DNA from: Bryoerythrophyllum caledonicum
Taxonomy: Eukaryota > Streptophyta > Bryopsida > Pottiales > Pottiaceae
Assembly: GCA_963971425.1 (NCBI GenBank)
Contig: OZ020524.1
Location: forward strand, 15,813,845 to 15,877,844
Direction of reading: 5' to 3'
DNA length: 64,000 bases
Shown here: positions 13,801 through 24,072 of the stretch, piece by piece
How the letters are laid out: each line of letters begins with the position of its first letter
Numbering within the stretch: the first letter of the stretch is position 1
Translations under genes and position numbers: made by a program
The notes under the pieces: generated by a model
The model's input: the letters and a program-made list of their open reading frames with translations, nothing else
Told to the model about the DNA's origin: nothing
Databases searched by the model: none

Positions 13801-15152
13801 TGCAACAGATGTTGCAGCCGATGGCCCGCTTCAAGCCAATTGATGGAGGTCCAATTTCGCATCCGGATCCAACGCCAGATGTGCATTTCTGTTTTGACGA
13901 CAAGTGCCCCAGATGCAACAGGAGATCTGCAGCTTTCGCAACTTACTCGACGTCATATTTTCGTCCAGGTGCAGCATACCATGTGATTCTGGCACCCATC
14001 TCGCGCCCGGATGAAGACCATGTCTGCAAAGGCATGCCGTGTGATCGACTAATCTAAGCTTCATGAATCATCAATACATCAAAGATTCATGCGTCGGTCT
14101 TCGAGGTTAGCTCACTTCGCTCGTGTGATGAAAGGCCGCTGGTTTGGAATAAGCATGATCAATATAGTCACCTCTGTGACTATACAGAGTTAGTATTTAG
14201 TGTGTGGAATAGAAGAAATAAAAGACCGCTGATGTTGGACAAGCATGATATTTTGCAAAGTCCACTTCAGTTCGTACTAGGATTTGTGGTCTCTGAATGT
14301 ATCGATTACATGCTTGCTGCATGTGTGGAAAAATATGTTGTAAGAGGTATTCATTGAGTAAGCGCAGTTTTCGTTCAAGGCCCTGTTTCTGAAGTCTCTA
14401 ATATTGAATGAGCTTACAGATGATGTCAACTGTAAACACAAGGTACATGCCAATTCCGGTAGAAGATAACAATTGTCCACCCATATTACATGACATATCC
14501 AGTGAGGATATAGCTAGCAAGTCGTTTCCCTCATTTCATGATCTTTCAGCTAAGTAACCCTTCATTCGCCATGCAATTTCTGTAAATCTTTCATGGCCAT
14601 GGCCCTTTCTCCTTCCTCTGTACTGCGAGTCCGTCGAGAGGCAGCATGAAGTGCATGTGTGATATCAATAGCGCGTTATCTACTTGAGTATAGACAATTA
14701 CTTTATGAATTGGTACTAATGACTTATCCCTTCTCGTGATATTTGTACTAACATATTCTCGATGATTCGCAGTTCTAAACCCTATTTCTTATATTTTTAT
14801 GATATTGATATACGATGAATGTTAAGTGCACAAATATTCGGATTGTTTGAAATCTCACAACTAGTATCTTTCATCATCGCTTGCAACGCAACAAAGAGAC
14901 GCAAAACGCACCATATCGACACAAATCTTAGACATATATTACACACTTCTGGATACAATGCTGTTCTCAATCACAGCCTTAAAACAACACATGTGTCTCA
15001 GCTTACGCCGATGCCTCCAGAATCGCAACCGCCAGGAAAAAATGAGGAAAAAATCTTAGGTTTCACGACAATTTGCACAGGAAAGGATAGGTACATATCC
15101 ACACTAGACTGGTTCACATTGAGAGCGAGCAGCGCGTGAAGCCGCGGTCACT
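10892..15152. other. 4.3-kb stretch without a confident gene
   Basis: Several open frames of 60-140 codons exist (for example 13322-13717 and 13755-14057 on the plus strand) but none has a recognisable domain, convincing splice context or consistent composition. The only clear structure is the CTCACAACCTC tract near 12.03-12.15 kb. The last kilobase is the 3' flank of the LEA gene. Confidence 0.45.
12027..12155. repeat. CACAACCTC-type degenerate short tandem repeat
   Basis: The phrase CTCACAACCTC or CCCACAACCTC recurs about seven times in 130 bp. It lies in an open frame (11950-12366) rich in Thr and Pro, which I regard as repeat-driven. Confidence 0.5.
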
Positions 15153-16239
15153 CTAGTCCCGGGTGATGTTCTCGCCGGGCGCGTTGACATTATCCTGGAT
15201 CGTGGCCGACGCCTCGCCCAAAATGTTCTGGAACACGCCCAGCAGCCCCTTGGCACCCTCCTTGGTCTCCCGCGCAGCGTGGCCTGCCTCGTCCTCCGTG
15301 GCCCTGCCCGCGCGCTCCGCCTCGCGGCCCGCGCGCGACGCCTTGTCCTGCACCTTGTCCCCGGCCTCGTCCGCCTTCACTTTCGTCGCTCCGAGCGCGT
15401 GGCCCACCGCGTCCTTCACCTGCCCCGCCTTCTCCTTCACAGCACTCCCCGCCGCGCCCGCCGTGTCTTGCACCGACCCGGCGAATTCGCCCGCCTTACC
15501 CTTGGTGTGGTCCCACTTCTGCCCGGCCTCCTGCTGCGCCTCCTCCACGCGCGGCTGGTGCGCGCGCGCCGCGCGGTCCGCCTCGCCCTTGATGTCGCCC
15601 GCGGTGCCCTTCACGGCGTCCCCGGCCTCCCGCGCCTTGCCCGTCACATTGTCCCGGGCCTCGCCCGCCTTGTCCGCCACATTGTCCCTGGCCTCGCCCG
15701 CCTTGTCCCTGGCCTCCCGCGCCTTGCCCGACACATTGTCCCGAGCCTCACCCGCCTTGTCCGCCACATTGTCACGAGCCTCCCGCGCCTTCTCGCCCGC
15801 GCGGTCCGCCTCCGACCCAAGCTCGCCGCGCGCGGCCCGCAGCGCGTCCTCCACCTCCTCGTCCGCCGTCTTCACGTGGTACCGCCCGGACGACTGGAAA
15901 CGCCCAGAATCACCCCCGCCGCCCCCCGAGCGGCTGCTGTATGTGTGCTTCTCCTCGTGCGCGCTCGTCTTCGTAGTCACGTCGAACTCCGACCCCTCAA
16001 AGTTCTTCACCTCGCGCTTCGTGTCCGACGCGTCCCGCACGTAGTTGTCCTTGTCGTCATTGCCAGTAGTGGTGGGCACATCCTCAGTCGTCAGCACGTC
16101 CGTGTCGATCTTCTGCGTGATATCACGCTCCGACCCCTCATAGTTCTTCGACGCCTGCAATCAATCCACCATCAGCACCAATGCAACCACACGAGCACCT
16201 CACATCACCGGCCGCATTGGCCTCCAAGCAACTTACCAT
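15153..16239 (-). CDS. Group 3 (LEA_4-type) late embryogenesis abundant protein, two exons
   Basis: Exon 1 is only the start codon (16237-16239), followed at once by donor GTAAGT. Exon 2 is 15153-16154 after acceptor TTGCAG. The product is 334 residues starting MASKNYEGSERDITQKID. It is highly hydrophilic, with no Cys and a single Trp, and rich in Ala, Lys, Glu, Asp and Gly. From about residue 110 it is built of 11-residue amphipathic repeats such as DKAGEARDNVA and GKAREARDKAG, including a local duplication. An N-terminal motif N(Y/F)EGSE.D(I/V)T occurs twice. Proteins of this family are disordered when wet, fold to helices on drying and protect membranes and proteins. GC-rich codon use contrasts with the AT-rich flanks. 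ABRE-like sites upstream suggest abscisic-acid control (inference). The intron placement after codon 1 is the only way to supply an ATG in frame at the conserved-looking start. Confidence 0.88.
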
Positions 16240-16286
16240 GTTTGCTATTTACTCTTGAGGATGCTACAACGTCCACACACCGACTG

Positions 16287-16320
16287 CGAGAGAGAGAGAG
16301 ATTGATAGATAGATAGATAG
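16287..16320. repeat. GA / GATA microsatellite
   Basis: A (GA)n run is followed by four GATA units about 50-80 bp upstream of the LEA start codon, probably within its 5' leader or core promoter. Confidence 0.8.
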
Positions 16321-16445
16321 AAGGGGATTGAGAGTGGAATGCTGGTTGAATGGCGTGGGCTGTGTTCCGGTGGTATTTACCTGGCTGACTGACACGATGG
16401 ACGTTCCTCGTGAGGCCACCTGGAGCGCGGCATGCCTGAGGGTGC

Positions 16446-16474
16446 GACACGTCGCAGAAGGTGGGTCCACGTCG
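16446..16474 (-). promoter_or_regulatory. Two ABRE-like elements upstream of the LEA gene
   Basis: Read on the gene's strand, GACGTGGACC (16465-16474) and CGACGTGTCGC (16444-16454) contain ACGTGG and ACGTGTC, the ACGT-core ABA-response elements bound by bZIP factors in plants. They lie about 205-235 bp upstream of the start codon and about 20 bp apart; paired ABREs are typical of ABA-induced LEA promoters. Function is inferred from motif and context. Confidence 0.5.
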
Positions 16475-16904
16475 GCTTGTGCCAAGTGGGTCGGTTTTTA
16501 CACTTGGCTTCCCGGATGTGGCCGGTTGATATGTGGTGATCATGGGTTTGGATAGGGCTTTGTGAGTCGCACATGAGTGCGGATGGGGAATTTCTTTTGT
16601 GTGGTTGTACGAGCTTCTTCGGGGAGGTGGGCCTTCGTCTTAATGGCACCTTCTCATTTTTTATGGCCTTCTTGTTTTAGGGGCTCTAGAGGCTTTTTTC
16701 TATAACTTCTTAGAGGCCCCCGTTTGGTCCCGCCATCCAAAAGTAAAATAGGGGCTAGGTTTTACCCCACCCCCTCCTCCAGAAGCTCGTACGACCAAAT
16801 TATAGACATCTCGGATGGGGTTGCGTTGGGGCACAACAAGTGGTGGTGGGCCCCCACTCAACAAAAAGTAAATTTGGATGTTATTTGAAAAGTTTATTTT
16901 GGTT
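16475..16904. other. Gene-free flank of the LEA gene
   Basis: No coding or RNA feature is seen. Confidence 0.5.
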
Positions 16905-16914
16905 GCATATGGGA

Positions 16915-17092
16915 ACACCTTGAAAACTCATTGAGAACTTTGTGCGAACGACCAAGAACGTCTTGGGAACACGCTGGAAACATCTTGGTAACATATTGAA
17001 AACTTCTTGGAAATTCATTGGGAACATATTAGAAATTCATTGGGAACATATTAGAAATGCACTGGGAACATCATGGGAACAACTAGAAACAT
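16915..17092. repeat. 22-bp tandem repeat, ATTGGGAACATATTAGAAAT type
   Basis: Units such as ATTGGGAACATATTAGAAAT follow one another with decreasing similarity over about 170 bp; two neighbouring units near 17020-17060 are almost identical. The open frame across it (repeating W-x-x-x-x-x-N-I-L) is produced by the repeat. Confidence 0.7.
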
Positions 17093-17124
17093 ATGAGGGT
17101 GAAAGAGAGGTCAAGTTTCAATCC

Positions 17125-17567
17125 CTGAATGACCACGCCCAATTTTAGAGGAGTTTCTGCTCCATTGATTAATAATTGCCTAGATGAGTTTTTTGAGAAT
17201 GCATTCCATAAGGTCTTCTTCCACCCTTCAATATGAAATGATGTGGTTATAATTTTGTGAAATTTGACCCTACGGATTTGAATGAGAGAGTTGCAGTCGA
17301 AGTGAAAGAAAAAATTCCCTCCAACGGACACTTGGCCCTTTGGGGGTTAACCCCTAAACAACCAAGTGTACTTGTGGGGTTCAATTTTTTTCACTTTGAC
17401 TGCAATTCTCTCTTTAAATCCGTATCTTTTACCACATCATCTTATATTGAAGGGTAGAAGAAGATCATATGGTTATATTCTCACAAAATTCATCTTGGCG
17501 GTTGCTAATCAAGGGAATAGGAATTCCTCTAAAATGCTTTGGTCTTCTAGCGCTTAAAGGGTTAAGT
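17125..17567. repeat. Two family-A repeats, head to head, joined at GGGGTTAACCCC
   Basis: The left copy (17125-17347, minus) and right copy (17343-17567, plus) are about 220 bp each and align along their length in inverted orientation. Shared phrases include TTTTCACTTTGACTGCAA, ACCACATCATNTNATATTGA, GGGTAGAAGAAGATC and AATTCCTCTAAAATG. They meet at the perfect palindrome GGGGTTAACCCC (17343-17354), as if they share one TTAA. A transcript across the pair would form a long hairpin. Confidence 0.75.
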
Positions 17568-19875
17568 ATGGCCATGTTGAAGATCTTAATGTTTCTTTTT
17601 AGCGGGGTGACATCTTCATGTTGGTTTTTACTTAGGTGTAAAAATGTTTTTACCACCAAACCATTTCAATTAACGTAATCAAAAATCACTGAGTAAATGT
17701 ACAAATCATAGAGATTACAATTGTAAGAAATATCAATGAGTTAAAAACCAAAAAGAAAAAGATGAAAGTACAGCTTCAATCAACTAAGGTAGAGGCACCT
17801 AATTCCAATCGGCCACCCAATTCCGATTAGTAGAGTATGCATGGAATGGTGCATGAAGCAACCCAAAACCAATAACTCAAAATCTGAAAACTCGAATCAT
17901 TATCAGCATTGAGTCATGAAGTGTGCAATTTTGGGTTGCTCCATCTCAATTGAGCTCTCATTGGTGGCCTTGCCTAGAAAGTTGAACAAGGCTAGCCAGC
18001 ATTTGGTACCTTCATAAGTTGGTTATCCATGGCATGTCTTCTCTCTTTTTACTCACTCTCACTTTTTGGCATAGGGCAAAGGAGGGCACCAAATCTCACC
18101 TACTCTATGGTTTGATTATGGGCTCTGGTGGTTTTTGGGCTTCTAAATTCTATATCAATTGCAAATCTTTGAGATTAAATTTGAATTTTGTTTTGTTGAG
18201 TTTCATTCCTAATTCTGCATCTTTCTTCATAAATGATTTTGACATACATTGTCAATTGAGTCCCCAACTGGCTTAAGTGATTGGAATTGGGTACTTCTAC
18301 CTTACTATACATTGGTGAGCCAAGGACATGCATTGGTGAGCCAAGGATGGTGCAAGGAAAAAAATAAAAATAAAAAAGGAAGAAAAGAAGGAAAATATTT
18401 TTTGAATAATTCATTAACCCTTTAAGGCCGATGAGCTTTTATAGCCTGCAAGAATCTACGAGTGTTCTAGATCATGCAAAATAGCATCAACACATATAGT
18501 ACATTTCATCACAACCCCCATTCACAAAAATCATTGTTGCTTGCCAATGCTTGCACCAATTTTCGTGGCAATGGTCTCAATAATTACCCACCTTCCTCCA
18601 CCTCTTTTTTTCATAGTACAATTCTTTAAAAAAGGTGGCGAGAAACGGTTGCTATCAAGATTATCATGCCAACACGACCCAAAATGGGTTGCTCGGCTTA
18701 AAACGGTTAACTCTAATCAGCAAAAATCAGCTGCAGATGGCCCAAGAGGTGAGCAATTAGAATTTTCTACAATGAAGATAATTTTCTTCTAAAAAGGATA
18801 AAACGGGTAAGAAGAAAAAAGAAATCCAAATTAACGACCTCGTAATAGTTGTAATCTGTTGACTTTGAGACTTGAGCTTTAATTTTCAACACATGAATAG
18901 GAAAAAAAAGCAAAAAACGAAACAAAACAAGGGAAAGTCACTCTTTCAAAGAGAGAAAAACTCAAGTCCTCGAAGGGGGCCGGAGTGAATAAAGAGTCTA
19001 TTCATTCTACCACTAAATCCATGTCCACCGAACATAGGTTTAGTAGTATGGAACTACTCCCCCCTCTCGAGGGTAGACACTGTGTGGCCAGTGACCAGTG
19101 ACTAGTGACCAGAAACTAGCCATTCTTTCATACGTTAGGTGGAGCAACCCTAAAGTGTTGTTTTAAGCCAAATGGGGTCTAAATCACAGAGTATGTTTTT
19201 TGAATGAGAATCGAACGGTCAATAAGAAGGTTTAGAGAACTTCTTATAGCAGAATTTGTTTGAATAACAATCAAGATCTCTTAGTTTTTTGTGGAAAAGA
19301 AGTTCTTTCGGTACCTCTTGCCCGACAATGTGGGAAATATTTGATTGCACTTCAAATGTTTTTCTAAACTTAGACCAAGGTTTTGTTTTGGGGAAAAATA
19401 TCAAATAAAATTATATGTTATTTATCTACATGAAAATCTTAATGTCACTAGAAAGTTGGACATGCTCAGAAATCCCCAATTTTGCATTAGAAGATCATAA
19501 CTTTTTTCTTGAGGTCGAGTGTGGAAAAGAAACATATTCCCACAAAGGTACACTAAATGCAACATTTAGTGTAGCTTCACTACATGATTTGGAAGTACTA
19601 TCATTTTTTTACTTTTGACAAAGATTTTTATTAAGACCACAAGTATCGAAATTGCTCAACGAAGGAAATCATTGTAAATGTAGTTGGAAAAAATATTCAC
19701 CAAGGGTAAGAACTTATAGCATATGTAAATCAATTAGTGTGGATACATTAAATATCATATTTAGAGCAGTACTTCTATGCCGCATCTTCACAACAAATTT
19801 CAGAAATTCATTATCATAATTGAAACCATAGGAATGTGCCCGAAGTGGAAAACATTTGCCAAGGAGCAAATGATC
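17568..19875. other. Gene-free, AT-rich stretch
   Basis: Only short open frames without recognisable content. No RNA gene is recognised. Confidence 0.5.
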
Positions 19876-20330
19876 CTTTGGGGGTTAACCCTTAAACATC
19901 ATAAGGTGCCATTGGTGGCCACACTATTCTACATGAATGGTGTCATACTTGAACATGATAAGGTGCAAATATTGAAATGACCTCCAAATGAAAGATGTTC
20001 ACTGAAGAACCTTCAATCCAAAGGTGTAAGTCTTGCTAAACTTTAACAGATTTTTTGTATTCTATAGAGTAAAATACATGCATGTATATACGGTTCCTGA
20101 TTGACATTTACCCCTTACATGTCATAAGGTGCCACTAGTGGCCACAATATTCTACAGATATAATGTCCTATTTGAACATGATAAGGTTGAGATATTGAAA
20201 TGACCTCCAAAAGAAAGATATTGGTTGAAGAATTTTCAGGCCACAGGAGTAAATCTTGCTAGACTTTAGTACTTTTTTGGTATTCTAGAGAGTAATACGT
20301 CCCTGTATATACGGTTCCAAGGGTTAAGGC
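19876..20330 (+). repeat. Dispersed repeat family B, two tandem copies (~213-bp offset)
   Basis: ATAAGGTGCCA(T/C)T(G/A)GTGGCCAC occurs at 19911 and 20124, and the units stay alignable through TTGAACATGATAAGG, GAAATGACCTCCAAA and TGTATATACGGTTCC. The outer ends carry GGGGGTTAACCC (about 19880) and AAGGGTTAAGG (about 20322). Another copy lies inverted at about 61.03-61.28 kb and a fragment at about 30.69-30.81 kb. Confidence 0.7.
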
Positions 20331-20785
20331 TTAATGGTATTGCCAAGATTGAAAAGGTAGTTGCAAGTAATTACAAATTAATACATAATGTATATACACA
20401 TAACAATGAGTTTGTCCCGCACAACCGTCTTACAGTGGAACAAGCTGGCCAATATTGTTCTCAATACGTGGTAGGTAAGTATGACGTCAATAATATACTT
20501 TTTACTACAATTTAATACACTAATCTCCGCTTCCAGTCTTTTGTCCAACTACTTTGCCTATCAAACTCTATTCATTATTGTTGATTTCGTAAGGTGGTCA
20601 ATTCCTACAATTCTGATGAAAGTTCTCTACTATACAGAATCTTACATGACATACATCTTCACACAATCATACACATTATGATGCACATTCAAAACCGCCT
20701 TGGAAACTGGAAAATTCAATGCAACATCCAAAAAACAGTTGGTGGTGATCAAACAAGAAGAAGCATTACCCAAAGCGTAGTCTCA
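20331..20785. other. Gene-free stretch downstream of a small minus-strand gene
   Basis: Probably contains the 3' flank or UTR of the gene at 20786-21166. No other feature is seen. Confidence 0.4.
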
Positions 20786-21166
20786 TCACCAGAGCCAGAA
20801 GCGCCAGCTGAGCTTGGGGCTCCAAGCAAAGCAGTAGGATCTCCAACTCTTGGCAGCAGCGCTCTTCACAAGTTGATCACCTCGCGGGAGTTTGGCCGCC
20901 TGCAGGTTCCCTTGGAGGGACTCCGTGATGGTGATGCGCTCGAAGTCACAGCAGTCGTCCGAATTGACAATGATCTTCTTGTGAGGATGTGTGATGGGCT
21001 CCAGAGAGAACTCCTGGTACGTCCAGTTGACATCGATCTCCACCTTGTGCTCGCCGCCCACGCCCACCGTGGCCAGCTTTGCGAAGCAGTTCTGGTTGCC
21101 CACCTTCAGCACCAGCACTTGCAAGGTGCGATTGATGATCGCCGTGGTCAGCTTGGAGCACGCCAT
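20786..21166 (-). CDS. Small uncharacterised plant protein, 126 residues
   Basis: I chose the ATG at 21166 (MACSKLTTAIINRTLQVLVL); an in-frame upstream Met at 21190 adds eight residues. The first 85 or so residues look like a compact beta-rich domain: alternating hydrophobic strands (TLQVLVLKVG, FAKLATVGVGGEHKVEIDV, KIIVNSDDCCDFERITIT) with a Cys-Cys pair. GC content is higher than in the flanks, which supports real coding. The last 40 residues (from about KSAAAKSWRSYC) read poorly and are Trp-rich, so the true 3' end may be an unrecognised splice (a GTGATC donor-like site lies after CTCCCGCGAG). I do not recognise the family with certainty. Confidence 0.55.
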   Translation of the reverse strand: MACSKLTTAIINRTLQVLVLKVGNQNCFAKLATVGVGGEHKVEIDVNWTYQEFSLEPITHPHKKIIVNSDDCCDFERITITESLQGNLQAAKLPRGDQLVKSAAAKSWRSYCFAWSPKLSWRFWLW

Positions 21167-22686
21167 TGCCGACAGTCCGCTGCAGCACACGACAGAGGAA
21201 GTGTGATCTTAGATACCAGGGGTGCTATTTCTAGTCCTTCATTTAGTCGGGATAAATTGGTAGAGAAATCAGTAAAAAAAGGAGATGGGACGGCAATTCA
21301 ATGAAAGCATCTGAAAAGTCTGGCAAAGACAGCATGCGTTTTGACCGCTACTTCAAATCCAAGTAAATAAAATCATCTCTCAATTAATCTATGATCAGCT
21401 CAAAGAAGAGAAAAAGGCAGCTTAGATACATGGTCTCAAAGGCGGCTAAAACTAGTTCTAACTTGAGTTTATGGAACATCAATATTTAATAAGGATTCTA
21501 GTCGAGAGAGTTGACCAAACTCTCCCATTGATCTTACAGCGATTAAGAGTAGAGAAAGAGTAGTGTAATGAATGAGAAAAGGGATTACTATCTTTACAAA
21601 TTGATTTCGAATTGGGAAGCCGACTTACTGAAATTGATTGTTGACTGAGTAATGTTCTTCAGGTTTGGTCCAGCTGTTGTCTGCAAAACAATTGGCCATC
21701 AGTTTTGTCGGAGTTGACAAAAGTGGACCCAACCGATAGAAATTCAAGCACGTCGACACGTGACCTGGACCATGATTCCCCGACTGAGTATAGTACTACT
21801 CCAACAGTTCAAGGACCCTCCTACAAACACCTCCAGGCTCACTAAGTGCAACACCGGATCCACACGTGATAAGACCTTTACTCAATCGGAAGGTACACAG
21901 CAACCCTTTCAAGATAAAGACTTTTCACATTAAAGTTTCAGTGGAGAACAGTAGAACTAACCTTGAGAACTGGGCACCTAGATCCGTGGAGCAGCTACAG
22001 CCCTCTCTGGAGTGATAAACCTTGAGGTTTCCACGTCTCTCTGTTTCAACTGACGGGTCCACATGGAAGGAGGTGCAGGGAAAGGTAAATCTACCAAACT
22101 TCTGGTCAAACTGCTGATCAATAAGAAGCAAGCATCCATCTTCTGAGTCTGGAGCCTGCACTACAACATAATATTGACTATGACACACATCGCCTGTCTC
22201 TATTTTATAAGAAGCTTGCTGCAGTTCTACGAGAGGACTATTTCGAACGTGTAAGGGGAGACCTGACTTCGTGATGGCAAGCTGCTACTAAACGATGGAA
22301 GAAGCAAACTTGCAGTTTACTTCCAGTAATTGGATGATGTTCTCAACAACTATGCATCGGTTGCCACTCCAAGAAGGGCGTATCCCTTTCTCGTACGCTG
22401 CAATATGCAACAGTTTGCGCAGGCAGTTTGACCGTTCTGGCACTGAATCATAAATTCAAAAACATTCCATCAGAAGTAGGGTCTCGTACCATATGCACTT
22501 TCTTAATAAAAAGCCGTATCACGATCTCGCAGATCATAACACTGACATGACCTCGACAGAACAGTTTGCTCCTCAAAACATCAAATTCTTTTTTGTCATT
22601 GACTTGGAGTGGAAGAAGCTCATTTCAGACCTTTAAGCAATTTTATAAGATGTGATTAAGTACGTACCTGAAAACGTATCTGTGGA
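21167..22686. other. 1.5-kb intergenic stretch
   Basis: It holds the upstream region of the small gene on the left and the 3' flank of USE1 on the right. A minus-strand open frame at 21925-22188 has a protein-like mix of residues but no recognised domain or paired splice sites. Confidence 0.4.
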
Positions 22687-23391
22687 TTAAGTAACCCTGA
22701 TCAACACCACCATGAACATGAACATGCCGAACACGACGAACAGCACGAGCCATGTCAAGCAGCTGGTCTTCCAGCTCTGGCTGGAGAGAGTGCCCATCCT
22801 CTGGTTGGCGCGATTGGTAGACGCGAGGCTGTACTCGACGGCTTCCTCCGTGGACTCCAGGACCGCGTCCGTCTCGTGCAGCGCCTGGTCCATGAGCAGG
22901 CTGCTCTCCTTGAGCTGCGCCGACAGCACCACCATCTCGTCCGTGAGCCCCTCCTGCAGCTCCCGGTGCCGCTGCACCAGCGTCTGCAACGACGCATCCA
23001 CGCGCACGCCTTCATTACCAGACTTCACGTCGTCCGCCCGAAGCCGCCTCCGCATGCTCGTCGGCATCCGCTGTTGATCCCCCTTAGAAACCCTAACTGG
23101 CTCCTCCCACTCAACGCCAGGAGCTGCTGCTGTATCCTCGATGTGCTGCTGCTGCTCCTGAATTCCGCGTGATTGCAGCTTCTGCGCAACCATATCGATC
23201 TGCTGTGCGTACTCGCGAGCACGCGAAGCGGGGACCGTTGGCAGCTGGTCCTGGTGCGCCGGGTCGCCCGTGAGCTCCGCCAGCAGCGACCGCATGGTGG
23301 CCACATAGTGCACCAGCTTCGCCTCGTTCGTTTGGTTTCCCTGCGCTCGCAGCAGCCGCTTCAGATTCACCTCCGCCTTGCTCACGCCCAT
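22687..23391 (-). CDS. USE1: USE1-like Qc-SNARE (ER/Golgi retrograde vesicle fusion)
   Basis: The 234-residue product starts MGVSKAEVNLKRLLRAQG and continues NEAKLVHYVATMRSLLAEL, the hallmark N-terminus of plant USE1/MIP3-complex SNAREs. The middle is polar. Residues about 145-205 form the heptad-rich SNARE helix (LTDEMVVLSAQLKESSLLM, then ALHETDAVLESTEEAVEYSL), and the last 25 residues are a hydrophobic tail anchor (TWLVLFVVFGMFMFMVVLI). Use1 acts with Sec20 and Sec22 and the Dsl1/MIP tethers on the ER membrane to receive COPI vesicles. The ATG at 23391 is preferred: the longer frame upstream begins at a non-ATG codon. It appears single-exon in the coding part. A tandem duplication lies immediately upstream. 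Confidence 0.88.
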   Translation of the reverse strand: MGVSKAEVNLKRLLRAQGNQTNEAKLVHYVATMRSLLAELTGDPAHQDQLPTVPASRAREYAQQIDMVAQKLQSRGIQEQQQHIEDTAAAPGVEWEEPVRVSKGDQQRMPTSMRRRLRADDVKSGNEGVRVDASLQTLVQRHRELQEGLTDEMVVLSAQLKESSLLMDQALHETDAVLESTEEAVEYSLASTNRANQRMGTLSSQSWKTSCLTWLVLFVVFGMFMFMVVLIRVT

Positions 23392-23407
23392 CGCTGCTGC
23401 TCGATTC

Positions 23408-23700
23408 TTCTCCACCAAACCCTAACTGGTTGGCCCCAACTCACCAGCTGGACAATTTGGCCACAAATGACGTCAAAAGAAAGAAGAAGGAGAAGTCTCT
23501 CTGGCCGTGGAAGGAGATCAGGGAAAGAGACCGGAAATCAGCAATTCTCCGGGGTAACCTGCTGCTTCTCCACCAAACCCTAACTGGTTGGCCACAACTC
23601 ACCAGTTGGACAATTCGGCCACAAATGATGTCAAAAGAAAGAAGAAGGAGAGGTTTTACTGGCCGTGGAGAGAGATCAAGGGAAGAGACGGGAGATGAGA
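23408..23700. repeat. Tandem duplication (158-bp offset) just upstream of USE1
   Basis: The block beginning TTCTCCACCAAACCCTAACT at 23408 recurs at 23566. The two copies run in parallel for about 110-130 bp through GGACAATT(T/C)GGCCACAAATG and TCAAAAGAAAGAAGAAGGAG with around 10% differences. The copy nearer the gene starts 17 bp upstream of the USE1 ATG, so the 5' UTR or core promoter is what was duplicated. Confidence 0.8.
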
Positions 23701-24072
23701 GCAGATTTTGCAATTTTCTTGAAGCTCTCACATGCAAACTTCACTTGACAACGCCGGACACAGATCTCATGCTTTTACTGTAAGGCTTTTATTTTATGCT
23801 TTCTCCTTTACCACTTTCGGAGGAGCTCTTAGCGCCGGGGTGTTCCGCCCGCCGATTAAATTAGGGTTTTATAATACCTGTGCTGTCTTAACACCAAGTT
23901 CAGAAGCGTGCTGCGGGAGGCGCCTGGCACGGTGTGGCGACGGAGGTTCGATTCGCTTCGGCTCGAGGTGCTTTTTTTAACCTTCACTGTAGTATTCTTT
24001 GTCTTTTACTCTGTCTTCTGACATTTCCAACATTGAAATTACTACTGTAGAGACTGCGCTGCCTACAGTACC

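Noticed and set aside
13755-14057. 100-codon plus-strand frame with two CxxC-like pairs (CSCNRC, CPRC)
   Set aside because: Overlapping frames on both strands are equally open, there is no recognised family and no supporting splice context.
15163-16316. Long open frames of 293 and 345 codons on the plus strand opposite the LEA gene
   Set aside because: They are antisense shadows of a GC-rich, repeat-built coding region; composition (Arg/Leu or Ser/Ala) reflects the complement of the LEA 11-mers.
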